Shown: positions 10,664 through 20,183, numbered from the stretch's first letter. The stretch: DNA of 64,000 nt from Acidimicrobiaceae bacterium (GCA_009845995.1 VXYK01000024.1:1-64000); one strand, 5' to 3'. Notes: a model not told the origin generated them from the letters alone. A program made the numbers and translations.

Positions 10664-10737
10664 CCCCCGAAAACTACCTGCGTTTGCCTTTGCTGAGCCT
10701 CCAAAGGGCAAGCAGGTGGCCTTTTTTAGATTTGTTG

Positions 10738-10765
10738 TTGCATTTTCAGATATCTCATGTATCTT
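10738..10765 (+). promoter_or_regulatory. candidate plus-strand promoter in AT-rich gap
   Basis: An AT-rich stretch (about 10720-10770) lies between the divergent P1 peptidase and lipoprotein genes. TTGCAT (10738-10743) and TATCTT (10760-10765) sit 16 nt apart and could drive the lipoprotein gene. The minus strand of the same stretch probably carries the promoter of the peptidase-tsaEB-rimI-tsaD run, but no strong hexamer pair stands out there. The rest of the 315-bp gap is described under the lipoprotein. Confidence 0.35.
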
Positions 10766-10977
10766 CACATCGACGGGACAACAACTCACAGGCGGGCAGA
10801 ATGTTGCGAACTACTGGCGGGACAAGAGGCGGATCTTTCCCGTGCCGTGTTGAAGCAGCATTGAGCGGGTTGAAACTGCGCTCCATCGGCGGAAAGGCGA
10901 GTAGGAATGTCCCGTGTCGCGTGAACGATGCACCGGGCGGTTCGGTGTGTCGTGTCAGCGGAACCTTCGGCGGTTTG

Positions 10978-11634
10978 GTGCTGCGGTGTGTTGGTGGGAT
11001 GTTGTGTGCTGTGCTCGTGGCCTCCGGCTGCAGCGACGACGGCAGCAATGCAGTTGAGTCGGTCACGACCACATTCCCATCAACCACCGCAGTACCGATT
11101 AACACGTCATCCCCGGCGACCGTGCCGGCAGCCACGACGGTGACGCCCCCAACTTCGCTTCCGGCTGAAAACGCAGCACCGATCCCCACAGGGGCTCCCC
11201 TGAGCGAGGAGCAACAGGTTTTCTCTGCCATTGAGCGCTACTACGAAGTGCTGGTAGAAGCCAACGATCCGCCAACCGAAGACAGCCTTCTCTGGGACGA
11301 TGTGGCAACCCCCAACCGCGCGGCCGCTCTTCGAGTCAAGGCTCAAGAGAACCTCGCTGCCCGACGAGGCATTCGATGGCCCGAGAATCGACAACCGTTG
11401 GTGCACGCCCCTTCGACGGTTCTGCGCCAAGATTCGATCGCCGTTGTCGATGTCTGTCTGCGAGACAACCTTGAGACCTATGACCTCGACACCGATGCGG
11501 TCATCGACGAATCCGTCTCCTATGCATGGGTACAGTTGACGGTCACGGACCACTTCGGGGGTTGGCTGGTGAGCCAATACCGCACGGTCCAACAATTTGA
11601 ATCGCAAGAACCGTGCGTCGCGTCATATCAATAA
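10978..11634 (+). CDS. secreted lipoprotein, unknown function
   Basis: This is an exported lipoprotein: a short hydrophobic stretch LCAVLVASGC gives a clear lipobox with the lipid-modified Cys. It is followed by a Thr/Pro/Ser-rich linker and then a C-terminal domain of about 140 residues beginning EEQQVFSAIERYYEVLVEAND. That domain resembles the NTF2-like alpha+beta folds seen in actinobacterial lipoproteins (inference). The frame is open from 10579, and the start is uncertain; GTG 10978 gives a normal signal peptide. Between 10838 and 10960 the DNA has three imperfect copies of a CCGTGYCGYGT-type module. It overlaps the next gene by 22 nt. Confidence 0.6.
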   Translation: MLRCVGGMLCAVLVASGCSDDGSNAVESVTTTFPSTTAVPINTSSPATVPAATTVTPPTSLPAENAAPIPTGAPLSEEQQVFSAIERYYEVLVEANDPPTEDSLLWDDVATPNRAAALRVKAQENLAARRGIRWPENRQPLVHAPSTVLRQDSIAVVDVCLRDNLETYDLDTDAVIDESVSYAWVQLTVTDHFGGWLVSQYRTVQQFESQEPCVASYQ

Positions 11635-12449
11635 CGGTCGTCTTGGTGCTCGCGCTGAGCTCCGCGGCCTCGGGCGACGGTATCGAAGGCACCGAAATCG
11701 GGTTGACGCCCGGCGGTCTGGTCGTCACCGCTGGGTCACCGGGCTCGCTGACCCTCAGTTCCGAACCCGGGCAACCTGGCCGCGGTACGACGATCTACTG
11801 CAGTTGGTACAACTTCTCAGTCGAGTTCGGCGAGTATCTGTTCGACCCCATCGGAGACTCGGTCTGGCCGCGTGTCAACAGCACGTACCTGTTGAATTGT
11901 TGGACCCACGACCCCGCTCAGTCCTACCCCGGCTACCCGACGATCACGAGATACCACGGACCGGGAGACATTGCTGGATCTGCGGTCTCGAGCGAGGAGG
12001 CCGCGCGGTTCGCGAGAGCTCATATCAACTTCGAACTTCCGCGGATTCAACTGTCGCCACCGAGTAGACAGATCGTGGGTGTACCGACCTGGCTGGCCGT
12101 GGTGAGTCGGCTTCGGTACGACCAAGTGTCGGCCAACGCTGGCCCGGTGTGGGCCTCGGCTTGGGCATCGTTGCGCGATGTCACCTGGGACCTCGGCAAC
12201 GGCTCAAGCCTTGTCTGCACCCAAGACGTCTCCAAAGTGTGGGATTCGACAAGCACCCAACCTCAGACGAGCCGCTGCACCTACACCTATACAAACAGCA
12301 GCGGATCACCGTTCGACCTGGCCGCCACGGTCCGCTGGAACATTTGGCAACGGACCAACACCAATCCCAGTTGGCATTTGTGGGGAACGATCAGCCGCAC
12401 AACCACGATCCCCCTCAATGTCACCCAGCTCCAGTCAGCGATCCGCTGA
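11613..12449 (+). CDS. secreted PKD-like domain protein
   Basis: A 278-residue protein with an N-terminal signal peptide (MRRVISITVVLVLALSSAASG, cut probably after the ASG). The second half carries the pattern VGVPTWLAV...DVTWDLGNGSSLVCT...CTYTYTNSS, which resembles the PKD-like beta-sandwich proteins common in actinobacterial exported-protein operons. Four or more cysteines could form disulphides outside the cell. The GTG start lies inside the end of the lipoprotein gene, so the two are probably cotranslated and act together at the cell surface. Function is unknown. Confidence 0.65.
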   Translation: MRRVISITVVLVLALSSAASGDGIEGTEIGLTPGGLVVTAGSPGSLTLSSEPGQPGRGTTIYCSWYNFSVEFGEYLFDPIGDSVWPRVNSTYLLNCWTHDPAQSYPGYPTITRYHGPGDIAGSAVSSEEAARFARAHINFELPRIQLSPPSRQIVGVPTWLAVVSRLRYDQVSANAGPVWASAWASLRDVTWDLGNGSSLVCTQDVSKVWDSTSTQPQTSRCTYTYTNSSGSPFDLAATVRWNIWQRTNTNPSWHLWGTISRTTTIPLNVTQLQSAIR

Positions 12450-12472
12450 CTGGAACCCACAGGTTGCGGCGC

Positions 12473-13804
12473 TCAGGCCAGCGTGCGGACCACTGAGCTG
12501 AAGGTGTCGGGAAGGTCGCCGGCGATCAGGCCGGGACCCAGCAGGCGGCCCGCGGCGCCGTGCACATGAGCGGCGACCGTCGCGGCGTCGAAAGGGGCCA
12601 GACCCTGGGCCAACAGGGCAGTTAGGAACCCGGCCAAGACATCACCGGTACCGGCTGTCGCCAGAGCCTCGGTACCGGAGGTGACCACGCGTATGTGGCC
12701 GCCCGGATCGGCTATCACTGTCGACGGCCCTTTACGGATCACGGTCACTTGATGATGTATCGCAAACTCCCGGGTCCGTTCGAGACGGTCAGGGCCGCCG
12801 TCGCCCCCAAGTCGCTGCCATTCCCCGTCGTGAGGCGTCAAGATCGTGGGTGCCGGGCGCCCCTCCAGAGCCGATGCCACCTCCGCTGTCAACCCGTCGC
12901 CGTCGATCACCAGCGGCACTGGCACTTCGAGCATCGCCCGAACACTCTGCGGGTCGTCGCGGCCGAGACCAGGGCCCACAAGCATCGCTCGGACCCGGTC
13001 ATCGAGTCCCCCGAGAGCGTCTTGCGCCCAATCAACCGCCGGCAAAGGCAGAACGACAGCCTCAGTCGGTCCTTCGCTCCCACGTGCGCCGGGCATGGCC
13101 GACTGCACCATCCCGGCACCCGCGCGCTGAGCTGCGCGGGCTGCCAACCAAGCTGCTCCGGTCATGCCACCAGAGCCGCCGACAATGCGCACGCCTGACC
13201 GCCACTTGTGGTCTTCGGCCGACGACATCGGAACAAGAGCCGCTACGTCGGCATCTTCAACCGCGTGACGTGATGGGGAGCCCACATTCAAGCCGATGTC
13301 GACGACCCGTACTTCGCCGGCCAAAGAGCGTCCCGGTTCCAACACGAGTCCGGGTTTGAGTGCCGCGAAGGTGACCGTGCGCTCTGCCGACATCGGGAGG
13401 CCCAGGCGCTCGCCAGTCAATCCGTCGACACCCGACGGGATGTCGACAGCCAAGACCCGCTGAGCTTGAGCGACCACCGGGGGCAGATACGCACGGGCCA
13501 AACCCGTTCCGAAAGCGGCATCGATCACCAGATCAACAGGCCGCAGCGATTCGGGGGCGTCCAACGCGTCAACCACCGAAACCCGCACTCCGCGGCGAGC
13601 CAGGTGTGCAGCTGCCACGCGACCGTCAGAGCCGTTGTTACCTGGTCCAGCGAGCACGGTCACGCGCCTCCCGTACACCCCGCCCATCAACTCAATGGCC
13701 TCTCGGGCGACGTGGCGCGCTGCTCGATCAATCAACACTTCAACCGGTTCTGGGGCAGCCGCGTCAATCGCTGCCATCTCGGTGGGAGTAACGATCGGCA
13801 ACAT
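12473..13804 (-). CDS. nnr: bifunctional NAD(P)HX epimerase/dehydratase
   Basis: A 443-residue metabolite-repair enzyme that restores hydrated NADH and NADPH. The N-terminal YjeF_N epimerase domain has GPGNNGSDG (usually NNGGDG) and VDIPSGVDG. The C-terminal ADP-dependent dehydratase domain (ribokinase-like) has TPHDGE and GTGDVLAG. It is shorter than the E. coli protein (about 515) mainly through a compact N-terminal domain. It follows acpS by 76 nt, as in many actinobacteria. Convergent with the PKD-like gene. Confidence 0.94.
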   Translation of the reverse strand: MLPIVTPTEMAAIDAAAPEPVEVLIDRAARHVAREAIELMGGVYGRRVTVLAGPGNNGSDGRVAAAHLARRGVRVSVVDALDAPESLRPVDLVIDAAFGTGLARAYLPPVVAQAQRVLAVDIPSGVDGLTGERLGLPMSAERTVTFAALKPGLVLEPGRSLAGEVRVVDIGLNVGSPSRHAVEDADVAALVPMSSAEDHKWRSGVRIVGGSGGMTGAAWLAARAAQRAGAGMVQSAMPGARGSEGPTEAVVLPLPAVDWAQDALGGLDDRVRAMLVGPGLGRDDPQSVRAMLEVPVPLVIDGDGLTAEVASALEGRPAPTILTPHDGEWQRLGGDGGPDRLERTREFAIHHQVTVIRKGPSTVIADPGGHIRVVTSGTEALATAGTGDVLAGFLTALLAQGLAPFDAATVAAHVHGAAGRLLGPGLIAGDLPDTFSSVVRTLA

Positions 13805-13880
13805 CAGCGGCAGTTCCCCTCAAGCAGCGTGGCGGTGGACTCACCGTGCTGAGTCGCACGCTGCTTCGACGGGCCAGCCA

Positions 13881-14252
13881 TCATTCGGCCAGGGCCACGA
13901 CCACAGCCTGCGCCAGTTGGTCGGTATGGCTGAGAGTCACCTCGAAACGGGCCGCGCCGAACTCCCTGGCCTTCTCGTCGGCGCTGTCATGCAAGCGCAG
14001 TTCGGGACGGCCGTCGTCATGGTTGAACACCTCGATATCACGCATCTTCATCGCCCCGAGGCCGCATCCCATGGACTTCAAAGTCGCTTCCTTGGCCGCG
14101 AAACGTGCCGCCAACCGTGGCGTCGGGTCGCCCGCCTGGTTGGCGTAAGCCAGTTCCTCGGACCGAAACAAGCGATCAATCAGTCCCGGCGTTCGTTCCA
14201 GTACATCGCGGAAACGGTCTATGTCAACGAGGTCGGTTCCGATGCCGAGCAC
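13881..14252 (-). CDS. acpS: holo-ACP synthase
   Basis: A 123-residue AcpS that transfers phosphopantetheine from CoA to acyl carrier protein. The family start GIGTDLVDIDRF carries the Mg-binding Asp, and RFAAKEATLKSMG holds the catalytic Glu/Lys motif. The ending SHTDQLAQAVVVA is also typical. The start is GTG. It lies between the GlmS-like gene and nnr. Confidence 0.95.
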   Translation of the reverse strand: MLGIGTDLVDIDRFRDVLERTPGLIDRLFRSEELAYANQAGDPTPRLAARFAAKEATLKSMGCGLGAMKMRDIEVFNHDDGRPELRLHDSADEKAREFGAARFEVTLSHTDQLAQAVVVALAE

Positions 14253-14337
14253 CCCGCCAGCCTACCGCGCCGCCCTGGGCCTACGCCGGGCGTAACCGGA
14301 GCCCCGAGACCAACCGAGAAATGTACGCGACTGGCCG

Positions 14338-17300
14338 TCAGGTCGATCGCCAGCGGTCGGCGAGCACGTTGATCGGCAAGGTCAACAAATCAGCGACATC
14401 CTCAGTGGCAAGAAGATCCTCACGGAACACGTCTTCGGTCTCCACCACGGCGTCATACAGGGCCGAATAGCGATTGCGGTAACCACGCAACACGCCACGA
14501 GCCGCGGCCGTCGTAAGAGAAGCAGCGAAGCGCACATGCAGCAGTGTGAGGCCCGTCGTTGTGTTGTCCTTGAGTTCGGGAATGATGATCACGCAGCGGT
14601 CATCCGAACGGCCGCGGGCAACAAAGACCCGACGCTCAAGCGCAACTTGGTGCTTGGTTCCCCGCAGCCTCGGGAAACGATCGGTGCGAGACACGATGTG
14701 GCGCGAGATCCCGCCGCGATCTGTGACCACCACGGTCGCTTCACCGGCACCGTCGGCGTCAAGACCCTCGACTCGATACCGAGTGTGGCCCAGCACTTCA
14801 TCGACCGCAGGATCAAGGTCGGCCAAGGTCCTCAACGAGGCGTAACTGAGTCGATCGCGGGGAGCACCTGCTGCCAACGCAGCGAAAGCCAGCGGCACCT
14901 CCAACAGCGTTTCATCAGAGCGAGAAATACCGACCGTCACGGTCTTGGCTTGGTGTTTGATCGCGTCTATCGGCCGTGTCAACTCGTCGATCCCGACGCT
15001 CAGAGCCGCCGCAAGGTCATCAAGAATCACCGCAGGTGTGCCGACCTTGCCGTATTCGATCTGATACGCCTCAAGTGGCGAAGAACCCAAAGCGAAGCGG
15101 AACAGCGAAGCCAGCTTGACAGCTGTTGCCGCTTCGAGGTGACCGTTGTAATCGCCGGTGCGGATGCCGTCAAAAAAATTCGCCGCTGATCTCTCGATGA
15201 CCGGTTCGACCCAAGCCAGGGCTTGTTCCCCATTGAGAAAGGAACGGGCTGCGGCCTGCTCGATGGCGCTGTGGGCTTCGCGCAACGGCTGCGCCTGAGC
15301 GTCGATTGCCAAAGCTGCTTCGTAGCCGAACAGGTGGCCGGCCATCGTCGACAGAATGAACCCCAAGCGGCTGTCGATGGCGGGAACCGGAATCACTGCC
15401 AGAGCAGTGTCGAAGCGGCCCTCGCCCTCGTCGGCGATCACGATCGGTGCGGCCTTGTGGGCCCGAAAGATCCCAACTTCCTTCGCCACATCGTCGGCCG
15501 TGGAACCTGAAAGTCCAGCAGCGCAAACGATGATCAGAGGTTCAGCCGACAGATCAATGTGCTTCTTGTCCTCTGTCGCATCGGCGGACATCGACTTGTA
15601 GCAGAGTTCGGAGAGCTTGATCCGCACCTCGTTGGCGGCGATACGGTTCGCACCGTTGCCTACCAGAGCCCAATAGCGACGACCTGGAGCGAATTGACGG
15701 GCCGCTTCGCCGATGATGTCGCGTCGCCCCAAGACGGTTTGCATCGCCTCGGCCACATCGTGGATCGCGCTCAACAGCGAACTGCGGTCATCGGCACCCT
15801 CGTCGCCCTGCAACTCATCGGCGATTGCAATGGCCAACAGCAACCCCGCAGCGATCTGCGAATAGAAGGCCTTGGTTGAAGCGACGCTCATCTCCACATC
15901 CCGGCCGTCAGAGGTATACAACACCCCGTCAGCCCGATCCGTTAGGTCGCTGCCGCGGCGGTTGACGATGGCAATCACCTGCGCGCCTCTGTTCCGCACG
16001 ATGTCGACTGTGCGGTTGGTGTCGGTGGTAGTACCCGACTGGCTGACCGCTACGACCAAAGTGTCAGACATGTCCGAACGGAGCAAGAACCCCGACAATT
16101 CCGTGGCCAACATTGCTTCAGCGACTATCCGCCCATGAGGAACAAGCGCATCGAGAGTCACAGCGAGGCTTTGACCGGCCACCGCGGCGGTGCCCTGACC
16201 GATTATCACGACCCGCTTTATTGATCCTTCGCGCAGCCCCTGGCGGACCTCTCGGGGGACGATCTCGGGTCCGAGCGATACCTCTGGACCGTGGTCGCCA
16301 TCGAGGATCTTGCCCCGCAGAGTCTTGCCGAAGGACTCAGGGGCCTCACCGAGCTCCTTGAGCAGGTAGTGGGGGCTGTCGCCGCGGTCGATGTCACGGG
16401 TGGTGATCTCGGCGGTGAACACGTCGTCGGCGATGACCTCGAGGTTGGTGCCGTCGTACGCCCGGCGCAGCATCCCGTCCACAGTTCCTGCATGTTCACT
16501 GTCGAGTTCGATTATTTGGCCGCGGCTGGCGTTGGGATTGTCCGGGTTGTTCGGGGTTTCACCGTCCATGCGCACGTAGTGGGATGTTTCCTCCACGACC
16601 CCGTAGGGCTCGCTAGCCACGATGTAGGCATCCTCAGCCAAACCGACGTACAAGGCCTGACCACTCCCGCGCAGGGCCAGCTGGAGACGTTGCGGTGCGG
16701 TAGCGGTGCTGGCCGCGATTGCCACTGACCCTTCGAAGGTGGCCACGGTGCGCCGGAACGCCTCCGCGGAACTGTGCCCCTCAGCTAGGCGTTGACTCAT
16801 CAATGATGGGATGACCTTGGCGTCGGTGGTGATCGCCTCTTGAATGTGGACTCCCTCCTCGGCGATCAGGTCGGCGAAGTTGTCGACGTCGCCGTTGAGA
16901 ACGCCCACGACATACGGGCTGGTATCGGAGAGGTTGGCCGTGGAGACCAGTTCGCTGTTGAGAGGATGCGCGTTGGATTCGGAAATGATGCCGACCGACG
17001 CCCAGCGGGTGTGTGCCAACACGACGGCTTGGGCAGTGTCGTTGGCCAGAGCCGCTGCCAACAACTCATCTTGGATCAACGCCTCGCGTAGAGCCGCAGT
17101 GTTGTCGCCCAACTCGCCTATCTCGGAAGCCACCTTGTGAACCACGCTCACAAGCCCGTCGATGACCCTCACGCTGCCCGAACCGAAGTTCTCGTCGCTG
17201 CTGCGACGAGCGATTTCAGCCTGAAGCGCCGGATCATCCAGATCAAGCGCGTGGTTGGAAATAAGCAGATGAATCCCTGCCGAATCACGCCCGCGAACTT

Positions 17301-17811
17301 CGAGGCGATCAAGCGACGCCAACGCCTGATGAACCGACAGGAACACCTCTAGAGCGCTGGTTGTCGTTGCGTCATTGCTCAACTCAGCAACGCTCTCGGC
17401 GGTACCGAGTCGATCCCGAGAAATCGCCCAAAGCGCGTCGCGAATGCGGTTCAGTTCATGGTTGTGTCGCTCGAGATCAGCAGTGTCGAGCGTTGGGTCC
17501 GATTCCAGAGCAGTCTCGATTTCTTGCATCGCGCTAGAGATCTGGCCGCAGGTGTGAGCCAAGACCCCGGCGACTGACCGGTCTTGCAACAGCAGACGAA
17601 GTCCAGGGACCCCGCGCAGTTGCAGATCGATCTCAGCTAGCTGGTCGCCAGCCTCACGAAGCACGGAGTACGCACCCCCACCGTCGGGGAGGTCCGGCAG
17701 TGCCTGATCAGCCAGTAACCGCTCCACAGCCGTGAGCGGTGCCAGGATTTCATCTTTGAGCGGGGTCGGTCGCTTCGACGGTCGCCGGACGATAGCGATG
17801 ATCCCGCACAT
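14338..17811 (-). CDS. glmS: enlarged GlmS-like amidotransferase/SIS protein
   Basis: A 1157-residue relative of glucosamine-6-phosphate synthase (normal length about 610). Cys2 after the initiator Met is the class II glutaminase nucleophile. An insert of about 155 residues (12-170) then precedes RGRDSAG (173-179), HTRW (267-270), the NG oxyanion pair (306-307) and Asp330. Two SIS domains follow: SQSG (590-593) and VASTKAF (643-649) in the first, and KLSE (732-735) with His751 in the second. About 310 further residues (846-1157) are not part of GlmS. By eye the GlmS His77 and Ser303 positions are Val and Ala, and the usual NLAKSVTVE tail is absent. Context (glmM upstream, acpS downstream) supports UDP-GlcNAc synthesis, but the exact reaction is unproven. 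Confidence 0.8.
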   Translation of the reverse strand: MCGIIAIVRRPSKRPTPLKDEILAPLTAVERLLADQALPDLPDGGGAYSVLREAGDQLAEIDLQLRGVPGLRLLLQDRSVAGVLAHTCGQISSAMQEIETALESDPTLDTADLERHNHELNRIRDALWAISRDRLGTAESVAELSNDATTTSALEVFLSVHQALASLDRLEVRGRDSAGIHLLISNHALDLDDPALQAEIARRSSDENFGSGSVRVIDGLVSVVHKVASEIGELGDNTAALREALIQDELLAAALANDTAQAVVLAHTRWASVGIISESNAHPLNSELVSTANLSDTSPYVVGVLNGDVDNFADLIAEEGVHIQEAITTDAKVIPSLMSQRLAEGHSSAEAFRRTVATFEGSVAIAASTATAPQRLQLALRGSGQALYVGLAEDAYIVASEPYGVVEETSHYVRMDGETPNNPDNPNASRGQIIELDSEHAGTVDGMLRRAYDGTNLEVIADDVFTAEITTRDIDRGDSPHYLLKELGEAPESFGKTLRGKILDGDHGPEVSLGPEIVPREVRQGLREGSIKRVVIIGQGTAAVAGQSLAVTLDALVPHGRIVAEAMLATELSGFLLRSDMSDTLVVAVSQSGTTTDTNRTVDIVRNRGAQVIAIVNRRGSDLTDRADGVLYTSDGRDVEMSVASTKAFYSQIAAGLLLAIAIADELQGDEGADDRSSLLSAIHDVAEAMQTVLGRRDIIGEAARQFAPGRRYWALVGNGANRIAANEVRIKLSELCYKSMSADATEDKKHIDLSAEPLIIVCAAGLSGSTADDVAKEVGIFRAHKAAPIVIADEGEGRFDTALAVIPVPAIDSRLGFILSTMAGHLFGYEAALAIDAQAQPLREAHSAIEQAAARSFLNGEQALAWVEPVIERSAANFFDGIRTGDYNGHLEAATAVKLASLFRFALGSSPLEAYQIEYGKVGTPAVILDDLAAALSVGIDELTRPIDAIKHQAKTVTVGISRSDETLLEVPLAFAALAAGAPRDRLSYASLRTLADLDPAVDEVLGHTRYRVEGLDADGAGEATVVVTDRGGISRHIVSRTDRFPRLRGTKHQVALERRVFVARGRSDDRCVIIIPELKDNTTTGLTLLHVRFAASLTTAAARGVLRGYRNRYSALYDAVVETEDVFREDLLATEDVADLLTLPINVLADRWRST

Positions 17812-17901
17812 GGGTCCTCCATCTGTGACCGAGCGAATGGGGCGAAGCTTCTATGAGCCCAAACTGCCAGATCAGTTTAGCTTCAAGCGTGGCGGTCAGC
17901 G

Positions 17902-19254
17902 TCAGGCGAGCAGCAGCGTCACCGCGTCGGCGAGAGCGTCTGCCTCCATCTGCGCTTCGGCGATGGTATCGGCCTCAACCATCACCCGAACGAGAGGCTC
18001 GGTCCCGGAAGGTCGAATCAGAATCCGGCCCTTCTGAGCCAGACGAGCCATCGCCGCGTCGATCAACGGTGCACACTGTCGATCAAGCAACCGGGATTGC
18101 CGGTCCGAAATCAGCTTTGGCACCACAACGTTGGACAACACCTGAGGCAAACGAGTCATGGCCTGCCCCGCCAAGTCGGCAAGGCTCTCGCCGCGGCGGA
18201 CCGTTACATCCAACAGCTGGACAGCGGTGAGCAGACCGTCGCCAGTCGTAGCGAGATCACGGAAGATCACATGACCCGACTGTTCACCGCCCAACGAGAG
18301 CCCTCTGGCATTGAGCGCTTCCAGCACGTAGCGGTCACCGACTTTGGTGTCGACGACATCGATCCCGGCAGCATCCATAGCCAACCGGAACCCGAGATTG
18401 GTCATTGCCGTGACCACCACCGCGTTGTCGGTGAGCATCTGACGGTCGCGCCGGTCGAGCGCGCAGATTGCAATGATCTGATCGCCGTCGACGAGTTCAC
18501 CGTTGGCATCAACCGCCAGCACTCGGTCGGCGTCGCCGTCGAACCCCAAGCCGACATCGGCGCGCGTAGAAACAACCGTCTCTCGCAAAGAAGCAAGATC
18601 AGTGGACCCGCAGCCGTCGTTGATGTTGTGACCGTCGGGCGAATTGTGGATGACTGTCACCTCCGCGCCGAGTTCAGTCAAGGCCTGTTCAGCGACCGTT
18701 GTCGCAGCGCCGTTGGCCAGGTCCGCGACCACACTCAGGCCTTTGAGATCACGGCCGTCGAGACTGTCGACTACCGCGGCCAGATGACGCTCGACCGCTT
18801 CGAGATGCCGGTCAGTCCCAGTCCCTTCGATCCCTGTGTCGCCTGTCTTGAAGAACTGATCAAAGCGCTGCTGGATCTGGTGCTGCGAGTCTTCGGACAG
18901 CTTCATGCCGCCAGCGGCGAAGAACTTCACACCGTTGTCATGGGCCGGATTGTGCGAAGCCGAGACAACCGCGCCCGCAACACCATGGTCATGGCACCAA
19001 CGCGCCACCGCAGGTGTGGGCACAACCCCGAGATCGACCGAATGACCGCCGGCGGTAGCTGTCCCCCCGTGAATCGCGGCAGCCAGGATCGGACTCGACG
19101 CCCGGGTGTCACGTCCAACAGCGAACCCGTCGGCGCCGAGGACTTCGGCGCCGGCCCGGCCCAGCGCGGCGACAGCCTCTGCAGACAACAGCGTGCGCGT
19201 GTCGCCACGCACACCGTCGGTCCCAAATTGCAGATTCACCGAGTGCAAGCTCAC
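17902..19254 (-). CDS. glmM: phosphoglucosamine mutase
   Basis: GlmM converts glucosamine-6-phosphate to the 1-phosphate for UDP-GlcNAc. It shows LQFGTDGVRG near the start, the active phosphoserine loop SASHNPAHDNGVKFF, the Mg loop GFDGDADR, and RPSGTEPLVRVMVE at the C-terminus. The frame is open to 19281, but the GTG at 19254 has a GAGGGAGA ribosome-binding site and leaves the conserved N-terminus intact (450 residues). It is followed 90 nt later by the GlmS-like gene. Confidence 0.95.
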   Translation of the reverse strand: MSLHSVNLQFGTDGVRGDTRTLLSAEAVAALGRAGAEVLGADGFAVGRDTRASSPILAAAIHGGTATAGGHSVDLGVVPTPAVARWCHDHGVAGAVVSASHNPAHDNGVKFFAAGGMKLSEDSQHQIQQRFDQFFKTGDTGIEGTGTDRHLEAVERHLAAVVDSLDGRDLKGLSVVADLANGAATTVAEQALTELGAEVTVIHNSPDGHNINDGCGSTDLASLRETVVSTRADVGLGFDGDADRVLAVDANGELVDGDQIIAICALDRRDRQMLTDNAVVVTAMTNLGFRLAMDAAGIDVVDTKVGDRYVLEALNARGLSLGGEQSGHVIFRDLATTGDGLLTAVQLLDVTVRRGESLADLAGQAMTRLPQVLSNVVVPKLISDRQSRLLDRQCAPLIDAAMARLAQKGRILIRPSGTEPLVRVMVEADTIAEAQMEADALADAVTLLLA

Positions 19255-19301
19255 GAGTTCTCCCTCAACACCCGACCCCACCCGAGCGTCCGCACAAGAG
19301 A

Positions 19302-19694
19302 TTAACGCTTGCTGTACTGAGGAGCCTTGCGGGCCTTCTTGAGCCCGTACTTCTTCGACTCCTTCTTGCGAGGATCGCGAGTGAGGAAGCCGGCCTTCTT
19401 GAGGGCATCGCGGTGCTCGACGTCGATCTTTACGAGACCTCGGGCAATTCCGAGCCGGAGGGCTCCAGCCTGACCACTGGTGCCGCCGCCGTGAATCGTT
19501 GCGTCGATGTCGTACAGCTCATTCGTTTCAGTCGCCACCAACGGCTGGGTTGAGAGCATGCGGTGGGTCCGTGACGGGAAGTAGTCGTCGAGAGTCCTGC
19601 CGTTCACGGTGACAACACCACTGCCAGACCGGAATCGAACACGCGCGACGGAGCGCTTACGACGGCCGGTGGATTGCATAATCGGGGCAGACAT
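19302..19694 (-). CDS. rpsI: 30S ribosomal protein S9
   Basis: A 130-residue S9 with the family core [11 protein letters not shown], the [10 protein letters not shown] loop and the conserved C-terminus [11 protein letters not shown] whose last Arg reaches the P-site tRNA. It shares one base with the upstream rplM stop, the usual L13-S9 operon. It is followed by glmM after 47 nt. Confidence 0.97.
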   Translation of the reverse strand: MSAPIMQSTGRRKRSVARVRFRSGSGVVTVNGRTLDDYFPSRTHRMLSTQPLVATETNELYDIDATIHGGGTSGQAGALRLGIARGLVKIDVEHRDALKKAGFLTRDPRKKESKKYGLKKARKAPQYSKR

Positions 19695-20164
19695 CAGCTT
19701 CGACCTTGTTCGCCTTGCTCACGCGCAACCGCATGAGCGATCTCCAGAGGCTGCGGTTTCTGCGCTTCGTGAGGATGCGTAGGACCCGCGTAGACCTTCA
19801 ACTTCTTGATCTGAGCACGACCGAGACGAGTCTTGGGGATCATCCCCCGGATGGTATCCAGCACGGCCTGTTCGGGTTTGCGGGAGAGCTTGTGTCCGTA
19901 CGATTCGGCCCTGATGCCGCCGGGATAGCCCGAATGCGTGTACAGGATCTTTTTCTCGGCCTTGCCGCCGGTGAGCACGACCTTGTCGGCGTTGACGATG
20001 ATGACATGGTCGCCGGTGTCGAGATGGGGAGAATAGGTGGCCTTGTGCTTACCGCGCAGAACGTTGGCGACCTCGGTCGCGAGCCGACCAAGGACCAAGC
20101 CCTGGGCGTCAACGACATGCCAGCGACGTTCGATCTCGCTGGCCTTTATTGCGGTGGTGGACAC
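19694..20164 (-). CDS. rplM: 50S ribosomal protein L13
   Basis: L13 of 156 residues, an early 50S assembly protein. The core reads [26 protein letters not shown] (first 20 residues of that span are seen), then [15 protein letters not shown] and [12 protein letters not shown]. The frame is open to 20296, but the GTG at 20164 follows a GGAGAG ribosome-binding site and begins near the family start. First gene of the rplM-rpsI pair. Confidence 0.96.
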   Translation of the reverse strand: MSTTAIKASEIERRWHVVDAQGLVLGRLATEVANVLRGKHKATYSPHLDTGDHVIIVNADKVVLTGGKAEKKILYTHSGYPGGIRAESYGHKLSRKPEQAVLDTIRGMIPKTRLGRAQIKKLKVYAGPTHPHEAQKPQPLEIAHAVAREQGEQGRS

Positions 20165-20183
20165 GGAACTCTCCGGAAGAATC

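Noticed and set aside
18097..19305. 402-residue plus-strand frame opposite glmM
   Set aside because: It is a shadow of glmM; no ribosome-binding site or domain is visible.
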